Below, one piece after another: positions 62,553 through 64,000 of a stretch of DNA of 64,000 nucleotides. The position numbers and the translations under genes are program-made. A model generated the notes under the pieces. That model made no database searches and was not told where the DNA came from. It saw nothing but the letters and a program-made list of their open reading frames with translations. Source of the DNA: Gavia stellata (lineage: Eukaryota > Chordata > Aves > Gaviiformes > Gaviidae); the NCBI RefSeq assembly GCF_030936135.1, contig NC_082595.1:17931930-17995929 (forward strand). The letters are read 5' to 3'. Numbering within the stretch: position 1 is the first letter of the stretch; each line of letters starts with the position of its first letter.

Positions 62553-64000
62553 ACCTTTCTTCCCTGAGTAACATATGTAATCTTTTTATTCAGAATTAGT
62601 TGTATTAATGCTGAAGGGGGACATTTTTTCAAGCTGCTGTAAATATGCAACATTTACTAGTTGCCAGTCAGAAACATATGTTGTTTAGAGATAATGATGT
62701 AAAGTATTTATAGGAATGAGCCCAATTTATAGATAGTGAATAGAAGCACATATAAAGGAAAAGCAGTCTCAAAGGATGTTTTGTGTCCTTTGGAAAACCC
62801 TCAGCCCTAAGCACTATATTTTCCCAATAGAGTGTACAATGAAAACCACTACATCCAGGACCTGAACCTCTGTACCCTCATAGATCACTCAGATAATGGT
62901 CTGTAGAATTAGGTGTTGTTACTTTCAGGCCCAGTGAATATTTAATGATTTATGCAAAGTGCAGCCTCTCCATACATGTAGAGACATACAGGCATGTTCA
63001 TATGTCTAAATGAACATATAGAGAGATGAGCACATAGTAATAGTCAGTAACCCATTATTAATGGCCAGGATGTGAGTTCAAGATCCTGCTTTTAATCAAG
63101 CAGTTCTGTAATTTAAACACTTCGCAGGTGGGTATAAGACTTCAGCAGAACAGCGGTTAGGGATACCTCACCTGATCCAGCTGAAGATTACAAAGCCCCT
63201 TGGAACAGCGACTCGGTTTACTATCTGGATAGGAACTAACTGTCCTGTCCAAGAGCTCTGATCCCTCCCGTGAATATTACATCCAAAGAACAAAACAGAT
63301 TAGGTTTTGTTTTGTTATGTTTTTTAAACAAGCACTCTGTTCATAAGTGTCTGTGCAACATTTACATATGTCCAGTTTATCTAAAAAGCTCCTAAACAGA
63401 TCACCCGCTGCCATGGGCAGTATATCCCACCAGACACTGCTATTATGTACTATTACCATTTATGAACACTCGTTTTCTAAACTGAGTTGGAACTTTGATT
63501 TTGATTTGCTTTTGTTGGGGGAGGGGAGTGGAAGATGGTGAACAAGTGACTGAACAAGAAGAATGTAGAAGTTGTTAGTTAAAAAAATTTTGTTCTGTTC
63601 TTGCAGATACGTTTCTTCATCTACTCACTTTTTTGCATATGCATGTGTGTGTGTAACATAGGTTTCATTGCTTATATAAGTTTCTGGTTAATATACTTTA
63701 AAAGCTACATGAAGAACATCATCATTTGAATTATTTATCATTACAGATGCTTTTAAGGCACTTAACATCATGATATCTGGATGCACTTTTTATAGTTTGC
63801 ATTAGGTCATTAATAGCTAAAAAGAGAGAGAAAAAATCCACCATCCTGCTCTGCAGTACCCTGTAGCTGAAAGGCAAAGGAGATGTTTTTGGCCAGTCAG
63901 CTAAAAAAGCAGAAGCTTGTTGCTTCAGGTCAGCCCACACATAGTGGTACAATTGCAGCCCTTGAGCACACCAAAATATGCTCCAAAGTATTTCTTATAG
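62553..64000. other. non-coding stretch, nothing recognised
   Basis: AT-rich unique DNA to the window end. It has a GTGTGTGTGT run near 63645 and an open frame of 73 codons at most. No element is seen to run off the edge. Confidence 0.5.

Overview
This window looks like ordinary non-coding nuclear DNA from a bird. It is AT-rich and lacks dense coding, operons and long conserved reading frames. The diagnostic repeats are CR1 LINEs with avian-type 3' ends: an 8-bp ATTCTGTG tail at 35745-35768 and a CTATGATTCTA-type end near 25631. No complete host protein-coding gene can be supported. Most open frames are chance, and the only long frame with recognisable protein motifs is the CR1 reverse transcriptase at about 34.0-35.5 kb. 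The window is best read as intergenic or intronic sequence.

Layout: 0-1.4 kb is featureless. 1.4-2.75 kb carries what looks like a very diverged tandem repeat of roughly 165 bp period. 5.34-6.06 kb is an ancient CR1 relic. 6-25 kb is mostly unique sequence with small simple repeats, one MIR-like relic (24.05 kb) and one candidate terminal exon (13.48-13.75 kb). 25.29-25.63 kb is a CR1 3' fragment. 25.6-34 kb is unique sequence with microsatellites and a MIR-like relic at 32.66 kb. 34.04-35.77 kb is the youngest CR1, 5'-truncated but with a nearly intact RT domain. 43.11-43.16 kb holds a tiny insertion in which the first 38 or so nucleotides of U2 snRNA are joined to a CR1 tail. 45.53-45.67 kb holds a GC-rich block that folds as six consecutive perfect hairpins. 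46.44-46.54 kb is a candidate 99-nt exon. 51.55-51.60 kb is a tandemly duplicated palindrome. 52.6-54.27 kb is another ancient CR1/L3-type LINE, and 59.25-60.14 kb an older broken avian CR1.

The repeats record successive waves of one retrotransposon clade: very old relics at 5.3 and 52.6 kb, a middle-aged copy at 59.2 kb, and younger ones at 25.3 and 34.0 kb. The U2-CR1 chimera is the clearest sign that this machinery also moved a host small nuclear RNA, and its structure fits template switching during target-primed reverse transcription. The hairpin block at 45.5 kb is the least explained object in the window: I recognise no RNA or transposon family in it. All calls come from reading the sequence by eye. 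Repeat subfamilies, exon candidates and conserved-element guesses have not been checked against any database.
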